From Ferrimicrobium acidiphilum DSM 19497 (GTDB taxonomy: Bacteria > Actinomycetota > Acidimicrobiia > Acidimicrobiales > Acidimicrobiaceae): a DNA stretch of 64,000 nucleotides. The stretch spans positions 1-64,000 of the forward strand of contig NZ_JXUW01000015.1 in the NCBI RefSeq assembly GCF_000949255.1, written 5' to 3'. The translations under genes were made by a program, and so were the position numbers. The notes beneath the pieces are model-generated. The model saw only the letters and a program-made list of their open reading frames with translations. It was not told the DNA's origin and searched no databases. Every line of letters begins with the position of its first letter. Within the stretch, counting starts at the first letter, position 1. Below, piece by piece: positions 1 through 9,319 of the stretch.

Positions 1-1194
1 ACCTTCGCAAAGGCTGATCGACGAGTCACCGCTTACTACTTCTATCTCATGGATGCCGACTTCGGAGCCGGGTTCATCAAGATCTGCTCGTACTTCCCCT
101 ATCCGGGAAAGGTCTGGGTCAACGGACACGAATGGGCGAAACGTCAAGCGCTCAAAGCAGGTATCGGATTCACGGAGTTAGCCAATGGGTTCGCCTCCTG
201 TGAGGACTCTGTAGCTCTTCAAGCTCTCTGTAACCGTCTTGGTCCAAACCAGATCGAGGAGTTCTTCCACCGTTGGATGCAGGTCATCCCAATCCCACTC
301 GACGATAGAGACCGTTTGGCCGGTTTCTGGTGGGAGTTGTCAATGCGTCAGATCGAGGTCTCTCGCACTATCGTCTTTGATGCACCTCGTCGAGCCCGGG
401 CCTTCTTCGAGTCAACCGTGGCCGACAACATCGACATCGGCCGCCCAGATGAAGTCAAGCTAATCTTTGCTCGCCAGATCCGTAAGAACACCAACGCTGA
501 GTTCGCAACCAGGATCGTAACACGGGGAACCGATGTCACCATCAACGCGTTCTACAAACACTCTCGTATCAAGGAATACCTCAAGGAGGGTCGTGCACTC
601 CGTATTGAGACGGTGGTCAATAGCCCCACCGATCTTGGTGTGCAACGTCGCCTCCGCAACCTCGCCGAGTTGATCGACAAGGCTCGAGCCGCCAATCGTC
701 GACTACTTGACATCCAACGTGCCGGTCAGGGCTGTGCCATCGAGACTGCTCTATGGGAGCGGATCTCACAGCCCTCGCTAGAGGAGGGCAGACGAACCGG
801 AGCGATACGCTTCGGGGATAAACGCGTCATGGCCCTGGCCGATGCGCTCTGCGTGGCGCTAAATACCGTCATCGGCTTCACCAACAAGAGCCTTCGTGCC
901 TCGGTGTCCCAGCTGCTTGGTGGTCCCTATAGCGCCGCGCAGATGACCTATGACCTGCGTAAGCTGCGCCTCAAAGGTCTCATTACAAGGATTCCCCATA
1001 CCAACAGCTATACGCTTACGCCAGAGGGAATCCGCTTTGCCATCACCTATACCAAGCTAGGCCACCGCGTTCTGCCACCCCTTCTCGCAGCCAACCAGCA
1101 ACCTGCTCCTATCGGGTTACAGCGCGCACTCAACACGATAGAGAACTATGTCGGCAACTATCTCGAACATGCAAAACTCAAAGCCGCTGCTTGA
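1..1194 (+). CDS. Unknown protein with C-terminal winged-helix-like segment, 5' end outside window
   Basis: The frame is open from the first base, so the gene is cut by the window edge; the first internal ATG is at 49. About 397 residues are visible. The C-terminal part (roughly residues 285-365 of the visible protein) alternates short helices and ends in a TLTPEGIRFA-like stretch, as in winged-helix DNA-binding proteins. The rest is basic and Arg/Lys-rich, with an aromatic patch near the start (YFPYPGKVWVNGHEW). I do not recognise a characterised family. Its end lies directly against a truncated ABC permease frame that starts inside its stop codon, so it was probably brought in by an insertion or rearrangement. 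A mobile-element passenger is likely, but that is inference. Confidence 0.75.
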   Translation, partial: TFAKADRRVTAYYFYLMDADFGAGFIKICSYFPYPGKVWVNGHEWAKRQALKAGIGFTELANGFASCEDSVALQALCNRLGPNQIEEFFHRWMQVIPIPLDDRDRLAGFWWELSMRQIEVSRTIVFDAPRRARAFFESTVADNIDIGRPDEVKLIFARQIRKNTNAEFATRIVTRGTDVTINAFYKHSRIKEYLKEGRALRIETVVNSPTDLGVQRRLRNLAELIDKARAANRRLLDIQRAGQGCAIETALWERISQPSLEEGRRTGAIRFGDKRVMALADALCVALNTVIGFTNKSLRASVSQLLGGPYSAAQMTYDLRKLRLKGLITRIPHTNSYTLTPEGIRFAITYTKLGHRVLPPLLAANQQPAPIGLQRALNTIENYVGNYLEHAKLKAAA

Positions 1195-1874
1195 AAACTT
1201 GGCTCAAAATTAAAGACTGGGATACCAGAGGAGCCCTAGGGACCGGTCTCGGGATGCTTGCAGCATGGAGGCGAGGAGGCAAACTCGACCAACTCCTGCC
1301 TGCATTGAGCTTCCTTCAGGCGACGCCGTACTTCTTCCTTGCCCTAGTGTTGGTATGGTTGCTTGCTCTGCACTTCAATTGGTTCCCAGCTCAACAAGGT
1401 TTTAGCAACGGGTTGATCGTGGGGTTCAATTGGCCATTTATCTCCAGTGCGGTCGTCCATTCGATTCTTCCTGCCCTCACCATCGTGCTTACCTCCGCTG
1501 CAGGCTGGATGCTCCAGATGCGTAATGTCATGGTGTCGACTATGGGTGAGGACTATGTACTTGCAGCCCAAGCGAAGGGGCTCTCCAAGCGAAGGGTCAT
1601 CTTCACCTACGGGGCAAGGAATGCCATCCTTCCGTCTATCTCTGGGTTCGCATTGGCACTTGGTTTTGTGGTCTCAGGGACGTTACTGATGGAGATTGTC
1701 TTCAATTACCCTGGTATAGGCACTCAACTCTATAACGCGGTAACATCAGACGACTATCCGCTCACTCAAGCGATCTTTCTGATTATTTCGGTGACCGTCT
1801 TGCTCGCGAATATCGGCGCTGATGTAATCTACGTCCTCCTGGATCCACGGGTCCGACGCAGGGGGGTGGCATGA
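1191..1874 (+). pseudogene. DppB/OppB-type permease, N-terminally truncated
   Basis: The 227-residue frame matches the C-terminal two thirds of a peptide/nickel ABC permease (BPD_transp_1). The match starts at about GTGLGMLAAWRRGG (near 1235) and runs through the cytoplasmic EAA loop (YVLAAQAKGLSKRRV) to the usual end, with membrane segments throughout. Family members are about 310-340 residues, so the first membrane helix and the large periplasmic loop, roughly 100 residues, are missing. The only start is a TTG inside the stop codon of the preceding unrelated gene, and the first 15 or so residues do not look like the family. The 3' end overlaps the next gene by 4 nt, as in an intact operon. 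It is most likely a remnant cut by insertion of the upstream sequence. Confidence 0.8.
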
Positions 1875-4138
1875 TGATGTCGACTACGTTGAGCGATAGT
1901 CCACTGTCGGAGACACCAGCACCAGCGCAATCGAAAAGACAGCTACCTTTGTTCCTCAGAAACAAGAAAACACTTGTCGGGGTTGTGATACTCGGTTTCT
2001 TCGTTCTGGTTGCGATCTTCGGTCCGCTGCTGGCTCCGTACAGTCCTTCCGCCGAGAGTACTGCCAAGGGGATGTCGGTAGCGGCCCCCAGCCTAAGTCA
2101 TCTCCTTGGCACCGATCAGCTGGGTAGGGACGTCTTATCTCAGGTACTGATTGGGACGCGCACCACCATGCTGATTGGAGTCGTTACCGGTGTGATCGCC
2201 ACGTTTCTCGCGGTGGTCGTTGGAGTGTCAGCTGGTTATTTGGGCGCTAAGTGGGATGAATTCTTGTCGCTGCTCTCTAATCTGTTCCTGGTCTTTCCGG
2301 CACTTCCGTTCTTGATTGTGGTGCTTGGCGCATTTCCAGGGACTGGACAGGTGCCGATTATTGCGATGTTGTCTTTGCTTGGGTGGCCATGGGGTGCCAG
2401 AGTGATCAGGGCACAGACCCTGTCACTTCGAAATAAGGACTTTGTGGCCGCCGCCCAGGAGACCGGTGAGAGCAGTTGGAAGATAATCTTTTACGATATC
2501 GTGCCGAACCAGATAAGTTTGATCGCGGCAAGTTTTGTTAGTGCAGTGCTGTACGCGATCGGAGCTTCGGTAGGACTCGACTTCCTGGGCATCGGCAATA
2601 CCTCGACCTGGAGTCTTGGTACGATCCTGTATTGGGCTCAGAATGGGAACGCACTTGAATTAGGGGCGTGGTGGTGGTTTGCCATACCAGGAGTGCTTAT
2701 CGCACTCATAGGGACTGGGCTGGTACTGGTCAACTTCGGTCTCGATGAACTCGGAAATCCTCGCCTGCGTGACAGTGGTGCAGTTAGTCGCATAAACGGT
2801 AGGCTGTGGAGTCCGTCTGACCCGACGGCAGTTCAAGCTCTAGTGAAAACCGGTGGACGATCTTGGAGGCGGCGTGGTCATGACACACTTGTACCCAGAA
2901 CGGATGAAATTAGCAATTCATCGCTAAGTGGCGATGGCACTAATTCGGTATCGTTCGAGTCTCTCCAACGGGTAGACGGACATGATCGATCGGGCTCAGC
3001 TCTGGTCAATGCGGTGGATGTCCACCAGTCCGGTGGATTGAATGGCCAGGTTCACGGCGCGTCGACTGACTCTAATATTCTCGAGATCCGCGACTTGAGC
3101 ATCGCTTATCGGTCTGGAACTGGCGATCTGAAAGCAGTTAACAACGTCAACCTTGCCATCCGCCAGGCAGAGATCATAGGCTTGGCGGGAGAGTCGGGAT
3201 CGGGTAAATCTACGCTTGCCTATGGCACCTGTCGCCTCCTCCGGCCACCCGCGGTCATAACATCCGGATCTGCGATCTACAGGGGAAGTCGCCGTGGCGC
3301 TAGTGAGCTTGATCTGATGAAAGTGAGTGCAGGCGATCTCGATCGCCTGCGTTGGCGAGAGATTTCTATCGTCTTCCAGAGCGCTATGAACGCGCTCAAC
3401 CCGGTGCTGCGGATCGAGGATCAGCTGCTCGACCCGATAGAGAGACATCTCGATTTGAGCCGTGACGAAGCAAGGGATCGAATTAACGAGGTAATCGATC
3501 TCGTCAACATACCTCGGAATAGATTGAGAAGCTACCCCCATGAGCTCTCTGGTGGCATGCGGCAACGAGTTATGATTGCGATGGCACTTACTGTGAATCC
3601 ACGGCTGATCATCATGGATGAGCCGACAACGGCTCTGGACGTGGTTGTACAACGGGACATTCTTGCTCAGATCAGCGAATTGAAGGATCGACTCGGCTTC
3701 TCTGTCCTATTTATCACTCATGACCTCTCGCTGCTGGTTGAGTTGGCCGACAGGCTTGCGATTATGTACGCCGGAAGTCTGATGGAGATTGGCGAGACCT
3801 CGGATGTGGTGGCTCGGATCGGCCACCCCTACACCGAAGGTCTGCTCAACTCGTTCCCTCCGCTGCATGGACCGCGGAGGAGCCTCGCAGGGATACCAGG
3901 CACCCCACCCGATTTGCGCGATGCCGTGCAGGGTTGCCCCTTTGTTCCAAGATGTCGTTATAGTGACGATGCCTGCACAAAAATTCATCCGACGTTGTTG
4001 ACGTTAGATTGTGGACATGGGCTGGGTCACATGAGCGCCTGCCCCTTTCCTGAACGAATTCGTGGAACGGCAACGGACGTAGGCGTCGTTGGTGACATGA
4101 CAGCATCGCGGGATCGAGGTAGCTATGACAGCGTTTGA
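1871..4138 (+). CDS. Peptide-type ABC importer, permease-ATPase fusion (DppC-DppD)
   Basis: One 755-residue frame joins two importer subunits. Residues about 25-300 are a DppC-type permease: an N-terminal helix after NKKTLVGVVILG, the GTDQLGRDVLSQ signature, and an EAA loop AAQETGESSWKI. A hydrophilic linker of about 100 Ser/Asn/Asp-rich residues follows. From about residue 400 there is a DppD ATPase with Walker A GESGSGKST, signature LSGGMRQR, Walker B LIIMDEPTTALD, the H-loop ITHDLS, and the oligopeptide C-terminal domain with clustered cysteines (CPFVPRCRYSDDAC). Such permease-ATPase fusions occur in Actinobacteria. The start overlaps the truncated permease by 4 nt and the stop overlaps the ATG of the next ATPase. 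It probably imports a peptide or small solute together with the neighbouring subunits. Confidence 0.92.
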   Translation: MMMSTTLSDSPLSETPAPAQSKRQLPLFLRNKKTLVGVVILGFFVLVAIFGPLLAPYSPSAESTAKGMSVAAPSLSHLLGTDQLGRDVLSQVLIGTRTTMLIGVVTGVIATFLAVVVGVSAGYLGAKWDEFLSLLSNLFLVFPALPFLIVVLGAFPGTGQVPIIAMLSLLGWPWGARVIRAQTLSLRNKDFVAAAQETGESSWKIIFYDIVPNQISLIAASFVSAVLYAIGASVGLDFLGIGNTSTWSLGTILYWAQNGNALELGAWWWFAIPGVLIALIGTGLVLVNFGLDELGNPRLRDSGAVSRINGRLWSPSDPTAVQALVKTGGRSWRRRGHDTLVPRTDEISNSSLSGDGTNSVSFESLQRVDGHDRSGSALVNAVDVHQSGGLNGQVHGASTDSNILEIRDLSIAYRSGTGDLKAVNNVNLAIRQAEIIGLAGESGSGKSTLAYGTCRLLRPPAVITSGSAIYRGSRRGASELDLMKVSAGDLDRLRWREISIVFQSAMNALNPVLRIEDQLLDPIERHLDLSRDEARDRINEVIDLVNIPRNRLRSYPHELSGGMRQRVMIAMALTVNPRLIIMDEPTTALDVVVQRDILAQISELKDRLGFSVLFITHDLSLLVELADRLAIMYAGSLMEIGETSDVVARIGHPYTEGLLNSFPPLHGPRRSLAGIPGTPPDLRDAVQGCPFVPRCRYSDDACTKIHPTLLTLDCGHGLGHMSACPFPERIRGTATDVGVVGDMTASRDRGSYDSV

Positions 4139-5216
4139 ACGGGGAGTCAACAACGGGAAGTCGCAGAGCAGTGATGGCGAGTTTCCAAGCCTTGCAGCCG
4201 TTGGCGTCGGGAAATGATGTCGGCTAACGCGCGGTGTGGGAGGATATCTAGACGCCGTCAAGGATGTCTCTATTGAGCTCCATCAAGGGCGAGTGCTTGC
4301 AGTGGTTGGCGAATCAGGCTCCGGTAAATCTACTCTTGCCAAGTTGCTCGCCGGACGGGAGATCCCTAGTACTGGACATGTTGAGTTGGCAGGATCGGCT
4401 ATCACGGTCAAGAGCAAACGGAGGTTTAAGGAGTACAAACGGGTGGTGCAGATGATCTTTCAAGATCCGTTTGCATCTCTGAACCCGGTTCACACGATAC
4501 GCTACCATCTTGAGCGTCCGATCAAGATCCATCAACATCTGCATGGCCAGGAGCTGCAGGCTCAGCTCGATGATCTGATGGAGCAGGTGCGACTCACACC
4601 ATCGAGCCGTTATTTGAGTAAGTATCCACATGAATTGTCTGGCGGTCAGCGCCAACGAGTATCGATAGCTCGCGCACTAGCCGCCAAGCCGATGGTGTTG
4701 TTGGCTGATGAACCGGTTTCGATGTTAGATGTCTCGATCCGTTTGGAGATCCTAGCTCTACTAGATGATCTACGGAGTCGGTTAGGTTTAGCGGTGCTTT
4801 ATATCACCCATGATATTGCATCGGCGCGCTATTTGGCTGACGAGATTGTGGTGATGTATGCAGGGCAGGTGGTGGAGCGCGGAACCGCCGAGGAGGTTAC
4901 CCAGATACCATCACATCCTTACACGCAGCTATTGATACGTTCATCGCCTGACCCAGATTCGATTGCTGTAAACCGGTCGCAACACCTCAACATTTTGACC
5001 CCCACATCGTCAGGAGCTAGAACTAATATCGGTTGTCCCTTTGCAGTACGCTGCCCATTAGTAACCGACATCTGCATGGAAAGTTATCCACCTACCACAG
5101 AGGTTGGAGGTGCTCATTTTGCTAACTGCTGGAACCTAGAGATAAAAACAACGCAGTCCGACAGAGCGTCAGTGACTCATTTTGGAATTCACGAAGGGGG
5201 GACAGTAGAGATCTGA
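4125..5216 (+). pseudogene. DppF/OppF-type ATPase interrupted by in-frame TGA
   Basis: An ATG at 4125 lies within the end of the preceding gene, in the same frame as a DppF ATPase, but TGA at 4215-4217 interrupts it after 30 codons. Reading through gives ...AAVGVGK-stop-CRLTRGVGGYLDAV, which is where the family carries its first strand and KxY-like residues. After the stop the frame is complete: Walker A GESGSGKST, FQDPFASLNP, signature LSGGQRQR, Walker B VLLADEPVSMLD, and the Cys-bearing C-terminal domain. Translation could restart at GTG 4236, giving 326 residues without the first beta strand, and there is no clear ribosome site there. With the truncated permease upstream, this suggests the operon is decaying. 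A base-calling error is the alternative. Confidence 0.75.
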
Positions 5217-5228
5217 GAGAGGGTTTGA

Positions 5229-5259
5229 GGCACGCGCCCGGCCCCACCGAGCGCGTGCC
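5229..5259 (+). terminator. Intercistronic hairpin
   Basis: A perfect 9-bp inverted repeat (ggcacgcgc at 5229-5237, gcgcgtgcc at 5251-5259) with a 13-nt loop lies between the ATPase gene and the receptor gene. No T tract follows. Such hairpins in importer operons often act as partial terminators or 3' stabilisers that set receptor levels apart from the other subunits; the role here is inferred. Confidence 0.6.
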
Positions 5260-5308
5260 CTCCAGTGATGTGTTATTTCACCTAGATATTGAAAGGCTAG
5301 CAGCTAAA

Positions 5309-6988
5309 ATGAAAATCCTTAACAACCGGCGATTCCGACTCAGCGCGGCCACACTTGTGGCAACGGGCATTACGTTGAGCGCTTGTGGTGCTTCGAGCAG
5401 TATTCAGACGCAGTCCAGTACTTCATCTAAAACTTCAACTGCGCAGGTGTTGACCATGGAGTCGAGTCCAACCAATCCTATAAGCAGGAACTTCAACCCA
5501 TTCCTAGCGACGTCTGCAGGACAGTTGCTTGGTGCGACGTCGATGATCTACGAACCGTTAATTCAGTTCGATTTAGCGAAGCCGACGGTGAAGTATCCGT
5601 GGTTGGCAACATCGTACAAGTGGAATTCAAATGGTACGGCAATCACCTTTACCATTCGTAAAGGCGTGAAGTGGAATAATGGTAGTGCTCTTACCCCGAG
5701 TGATGTTGCATTCACCTATGAATTGGTGAAGAAATATCCGGATATTAATACTGGTGGACTATCTATTAATAATGTGTCTGTGTCTGGTGATACCGTCACA
5801 GTAACATTCCCTAGTCCACAGTATACTAATCTTCAGGGTATAGCGAATGTTCCAATTGTTCCTAAGTCAATTTGGAGTGCTGTTGGTGATCCCGGCAAGT
5901 ATTCGGATCCGAACCCTGTTGGCACTGGGCCGTACAAGTTGGCAAACTTCACTCCCGAGGGATTCACACTTACGAAAAATAGTCTCTATTGGCAACCGGT
6001 ACACGTGAGTACGCTAGATTTCCCGGTTTATTCTTCGAACACCACTGCCTTGGAGGCACTCGATACTGGACAAGCTCAATGGGCGGGTAACTTCATAACT
6101 GGACTGAATAAGTTGTTCATCAATCCCAATCCAGCTCATCATAAAGCATGGTTCGATCCATTGAATACTGTTGCTCTCATTCCTAATCTGAATCAATGGC
6201 CAACGAATCAGTTGGCGGTACGTAGAGCTATCAGCGATGCGATAAATCGTAACGCCATTTCGAGTCAAGGTGAATCTGGCCTTGAACCTCCGGTGACTAA
6301 TGGATCTGGTCTTGTTCTCCCAACATTTTCGGCTTACAGCAGCTCGGCTCTTTCTAAGTATGCCTTGAGTGACAGCGGAAGCGCATCAACTGCTGACGCG
6401 GTATTGAAGAGTGCAGGGTATACGATCGGCTCCAATGGCTATTACCAGCTCCATGGCAAGACGGTGGCGCTGAGTATAGTTGACCCATCTTCGTATAGTG
6501 ACTACGCTGCGGATGACGAGATCGTTGCCCAAGATCTGCAGAAGGCTCACATCGATGCGAAGTTCGTTGGCATGTCGGTGTCGGCTTGGTCAAGCGATGT
6601 TGCGTCCGGAAATTTCCAGTTGACCGAGCACTGGTCGGCTCAGGGTATCAGCCCCTACCAGCAGTATGAGGGCTGGTTGGCCTCCTCGCTCGCGACCACT
6701 TCGGCGACTGGCGATTATGAGCGGTTGAAGAACGCTGCAATCAACGCTGATTTGGCTAATTTAGCGCAGGCATCTACTTTGGCGACGCAGAGAACAGCTC
6801 TTATCCCTATCGCGAAATATGTGGCGACCAACCTGCCGGTTATACCGACGGTATATGGTGCGGCCTTCGACGAGTACAACAGCACCAACTTTGTCGGATG
6901 GCCAACACCATCAAACCCCTACGAGTCTGGACAGCCTGATAACCCGACAAACGAGGTTGTTGTGCTACACCTGCGACCCCGAGGCTGA
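5309..6988 (+). CDS. Peptide/nickel-type ABC substrate-binding lipoprotein
   Basis: The 559-residue protein is an SBP_bac_5 family receptor. It starts with a lipoprotein signal (MKILNNRRFRLSAA...) ending in the lipobox LSAC, with a Ser/Thr-rich tether before the fold. Family landmarks follow: NPFLATSAGQ, a Y-rich region, ITFTIRKGVKWNNGSALTPS and the VGTGPYKL motif. ATG 5309 is chosen over an upstream in-frame start (5225) because it begins exactly at the signal peptide and the extra 28 residues would mask it. It follows the damaged permease and ATPase genes, so it may be an orphan receptor unless other subunits substitute. Ligand not determinable from sequence. Confidence 0.92.
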   Translation: MKILNNRRFRLSAATLVATGITLSACGASSSIQTQSSTSSKTSTAQVLTMESSPTNPISRNFNPFLATSAGQLLGATSMIYEPLIQFDLAKPTVKYPWLATSYKWNSNGTAITFTIRKGVKWNNGSALTPSDVAFTYELVKKYPDINTGGLSINNVSVSGDTVTVTFPSPQYTNLQGIANVPIVPKSIWSAVGDPGKYSDPNPVGTGPYKLANFTPEGFTLTKNSLYWQPVHVSTLDFPVYSSNTTALEALDTGQAQWAGNFITGLNKLFINPNPAHHKAWFDPLNTVALIPNLNQWPTNQLAVRRAISDAINRNAISSQGESGLEPPVTNGSGLVLPTFSAYSSSALSKYALSDSGSASTADAVLKSAGYTIGSNGYYQLHGKTVALSIVDPSSYSDYAADDEIVAQDLQKAHIDAKFVGMSVSAWSSDVASGNFQLTEHWSAQGISPYQQYEGWLASSLATTSATGDYERLKNAAINADLANLAQASTLATQRTALIPIAKYVATNLPVIPTVYGAAFDEYNSTNFVGWPTPSNPYESGQPDNPTNEVVVLHLRPRG

Positions 6989-7000
6989 TCGGTTGTGAAA

Positions 7001-7048
7001 CTCTCCTCGAGGAGTCCCACGTCAGTACGTAGGACCTCTCGGGGAGAG
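7001..7048 (+). terminator. Imperfect 20-bp hairpin after receptor gene
   Basis: Arms 7001-7020 (ctctcctcgaggagtcccac) and 7029-7048 (gtaggacctctcggggagag) pair at 16 Watson-Crick and 2 G-U positions across an 8-nt loop. It starts 12 nt after the receptor stop codon. There is no clear T run, so it could be a factor-assisted terminator or an mRNA-stabilising stem. Confidence 0.65.
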
Positions 7049-7938
7049 CCTTAGCCCAGTTCGCTCGATGTGATAGAGATGATGCATCTCTGCTGAACGT
7101 CTGTATCCAGTGACCTCCCGGCGGTGCTTGGCGATTTCAGAACAGCAAACACCGCCGATGAGAGTGTTAATTGAGCTCTTTGTCTCACCGTTTTGTGAAT
7201 CGACTGCTCACGGCCGGATATTTCTAGTCGTGATAGTTTTGGATCTACCCTCCTTGGTGTTCGCGATCGTTTGGGGAAGATTGGGCGGTGGTGGGGATTT
7301 CAGCCAATGATATTGCGATGCCAGATCTGGTGTCGCGGGTTGACTCTTGAACACCTGTAACTCAGATATGGAAGAGGTGGTTTTGTTCTCCTTGTGGCGC
7401 CGCTTTTGGTTGGGTGCTTGCGCGAGAAATAGGAGATCACCCAGGGTTGTTTGCGCCTCCATACCGATGGAGTCGCATTGGTAAGAGTGACAGAAAAGTG
7501 GCAGTCGCTGACAGAGAGTTGGCCTGGATGACTGACTCTACGGACCGGTGCAGTCGCGTGGCATTGGCGGGTCGTGAAAAGCCTCCTAGACTGGTTTCGT
7601 TCCTAGGGCAGTTGCGGGTGCTGCTGTAGTTTGAAAAAGGTCACCCAGGATTCTGAGTAAGTTGTGTTGCTATGGTGATCAAAACCTTGTAACGGTCACC
7701 GTATTCCATCCGTTACTACTGCCAGTGGATCGTTTGGTGAGTGCATAAAACTTTCCTACCGGAGTTGATTGTGCTTGTCAGGAGGACACTAGTAAGCGGA
7801 AACACCCGATTTGGGTGCTTCTTAAGAAGCTCAACTGGTAGTGGGGCAGTGTGATTGTGAAAACTTTGATCACAAATACGCTGTTTCCGAAATATGGACC
7901 GCGATTGCGGCTACAATTCAGTTAGGAGGCGAAATATT
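7049..7938. other. Gene-free stretch with a second hairpin
   Basis: No convincing coding frame is visible in about 890 bases. A second stem (7119-7130 with 7146-7157, 11 of 12 pairs, 15-nt loop) may act as a back-up terminator for the importer operon. A short inverted repeat gagatg/catctc occurs around 7077-7091. The last 100 bases should hold the promoter of the small membrane protein gene at 7939. Confidence 0.5.
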
Positions 7939-8211
7939 ATGAATCGTCCAATTGGTACAGGAATTATTGTTTTTGGAATCATCCTGGTGGCAGCTGGGGC
8001 AATAATGAGATATGCTGTCACGGCTAGCGCGACAGGATTTTCCATCACTGAGGTGGGTCTTATTTTGCTCGTTATTGGAGTCGTGACCATTCTTTTAGGT
8101 ATCTTGGTGGCGTTGACAGGGAGCCGTCGTCATACTGTGACAACTGAGCAAGTCAACAGTACTCCTGTTGGTACCGTCAGGTCTGTCGATAGTAAGGATA
8201 ATTTGGGCTAA
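7939..8211 (+). CDS. Small two-helix membrane protein (DUF6458-like)
   Basis: The 90-residue protein has two membrane helices (about residues 7-27 and 38-60) separated by a short polar loop, then a hydrophilic tail of about 30 residues. The pattern G-x-G-I-I-x-F-G-I-I-L-x-A-x-G-A-I followed by a GLILLVIGVVTILLG helix resembles the small actinobacterial DUF6458 membrane proteins, whose role is unknown. ATG 7939 is preceded by a strong AGGAGG at 7923-7928, which decides against the upstream in-frame start at 7894. It stands alone between the importer and an insertion-sequence remnant. Function cannot be assigned. Confidence 0.8.
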   Translation: MNRPIGTGIIVFGIILVAAGAIMRYAVTASATGFSITEVGLILLVIGVVTILLGILVALTGSRRHTVTTEQVNSTPVGTVRSVDSKDNLG

Positions 8212-8549
8212 CTGAAACCGGTGTGAAGATTGGCCCCGTGAGAGTTGACACTACTGAGATTCGATTTCCGGAAGGTTGTCGATCCGGGTTGAATTCTCGC
8301 GAGGCCATGACGCGTTCGTGACTTGGTTGTTGCTTGATGGGTGGGCATGCTGCGCCGGTGACGGGTACGGAAACAATAGCCGAGCGAGTCGGCTCGAGAA
8401 CAGTCTAGATCGTTTATTTTCCTGGACGAGTTCGGCTTTCGATAGCCTTTCTTTGGGCTAGCTGTGCTGGCACTAAGAGAGGTCGCTTTGGCGATAGGCT
8501 GCGCACAGTCTGTTTACGGCTATGTCTGTCACGGTGAGAGACTGAAACG
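8212..8549. other. Gene-free stretch next to TnpB remnant
   Basis: No supported gene. The right-hand part borders the end of the TnpB remnant on the minus strand. A short stem agccga/tcggct lies around 8378-8394. The rest shows nothing recognisable. Confidence 0.4.
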
Positions 8550-9147
8550 CTCGTGAACCTCCCCGCCCTTACAGACGTGGCTTCTGGCTCCGCTGTTTGG
8601 TTGAGGTTACCTGGCACCGCTCCCATCAAGCTACCGCGACCGACTGGTCTAGCACCGATGGATCGGTACTGGTAGATGAGTTTGCTAGCTTCGGCTTGCT
8701 AGTCTGAGTTATCTCAGACAGGGCCCGGTTCTGGGCGCTACTCAAGGCTTTGGCCTTGCGGCACTGCACCATATGGTGTGCCTCGCGTTGATCGGGTGAC
8801 CAACGTTGGACAGACCGGAGATACGTGACTCGGATTGTAGTATCCGGTCTTATGGGTACGTATTCCCCGTATATAGCCTTCTGGAGGATATTAATTGCTC
8901 CTAGGGCGTCTCGTTGACAAGTAAACCCACAAACTGGGTTCTTGCATTGGTAGTGTCGACCTGACGATCGGTTGCGTGTTAAGCACGCGGGGCAAGTCTT
9001 GCTGGAACCGGATTCGTTCAGCAAGTCCAGCTCTAATCCAGTTTTGTCTTGGAGATAGCGTTCCTGGCGTCCTCTCGACCACTGTGACAGTTGTTGACGA
9101 TCGCTGTCGTCCAGTCTGCTAGCTTGATAGCTCCCATAGAGTTCATA
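8550..9147 (-). pseudogene. IS200/IS605- or IS607-type TnpB, C-terminal remnant with element end
   Basis: On the minus strand the frame opens after a stop at 9148-9150 and reads ...QQLSQWSRGRQERYL, then NESGSSKTCPACLTRN, a second CxxxxCGF pair and QRDALGAINI. This is the zinc-ribbon and final RuvC Asp (RDALGAINI) of TnpB. Only about 170 of some 400 residues remain, so the gene is dead. The coding frame stops near 8626. The following minus-strand sequence contains gtaagggcggggaggttcac (about 8554-8573), resembling the GGGCGGGGAGGTTCA-type right end where TnpB omega RNAs finish. No transposase partner or left end is seen. It probably reflects an old insertion near the NERD gene. Confidence 0.8.
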
Positions 9148-9319
9148 TTAGCCAGCGGGGTATTGCCCTTAAGAGCAGCTCAGGCGCTGTGGTTGTGCAG
9201 TCGAATACGCAATTGATGCTTGGTGGTGCGATCGATAGTGGGATATGATGAAGTCAGATAATCGGCTTTACCTGCCTCCCGAATCATTGCGTTGCTCGGT
9301 CGTATCGGGCCTAGTGGTG

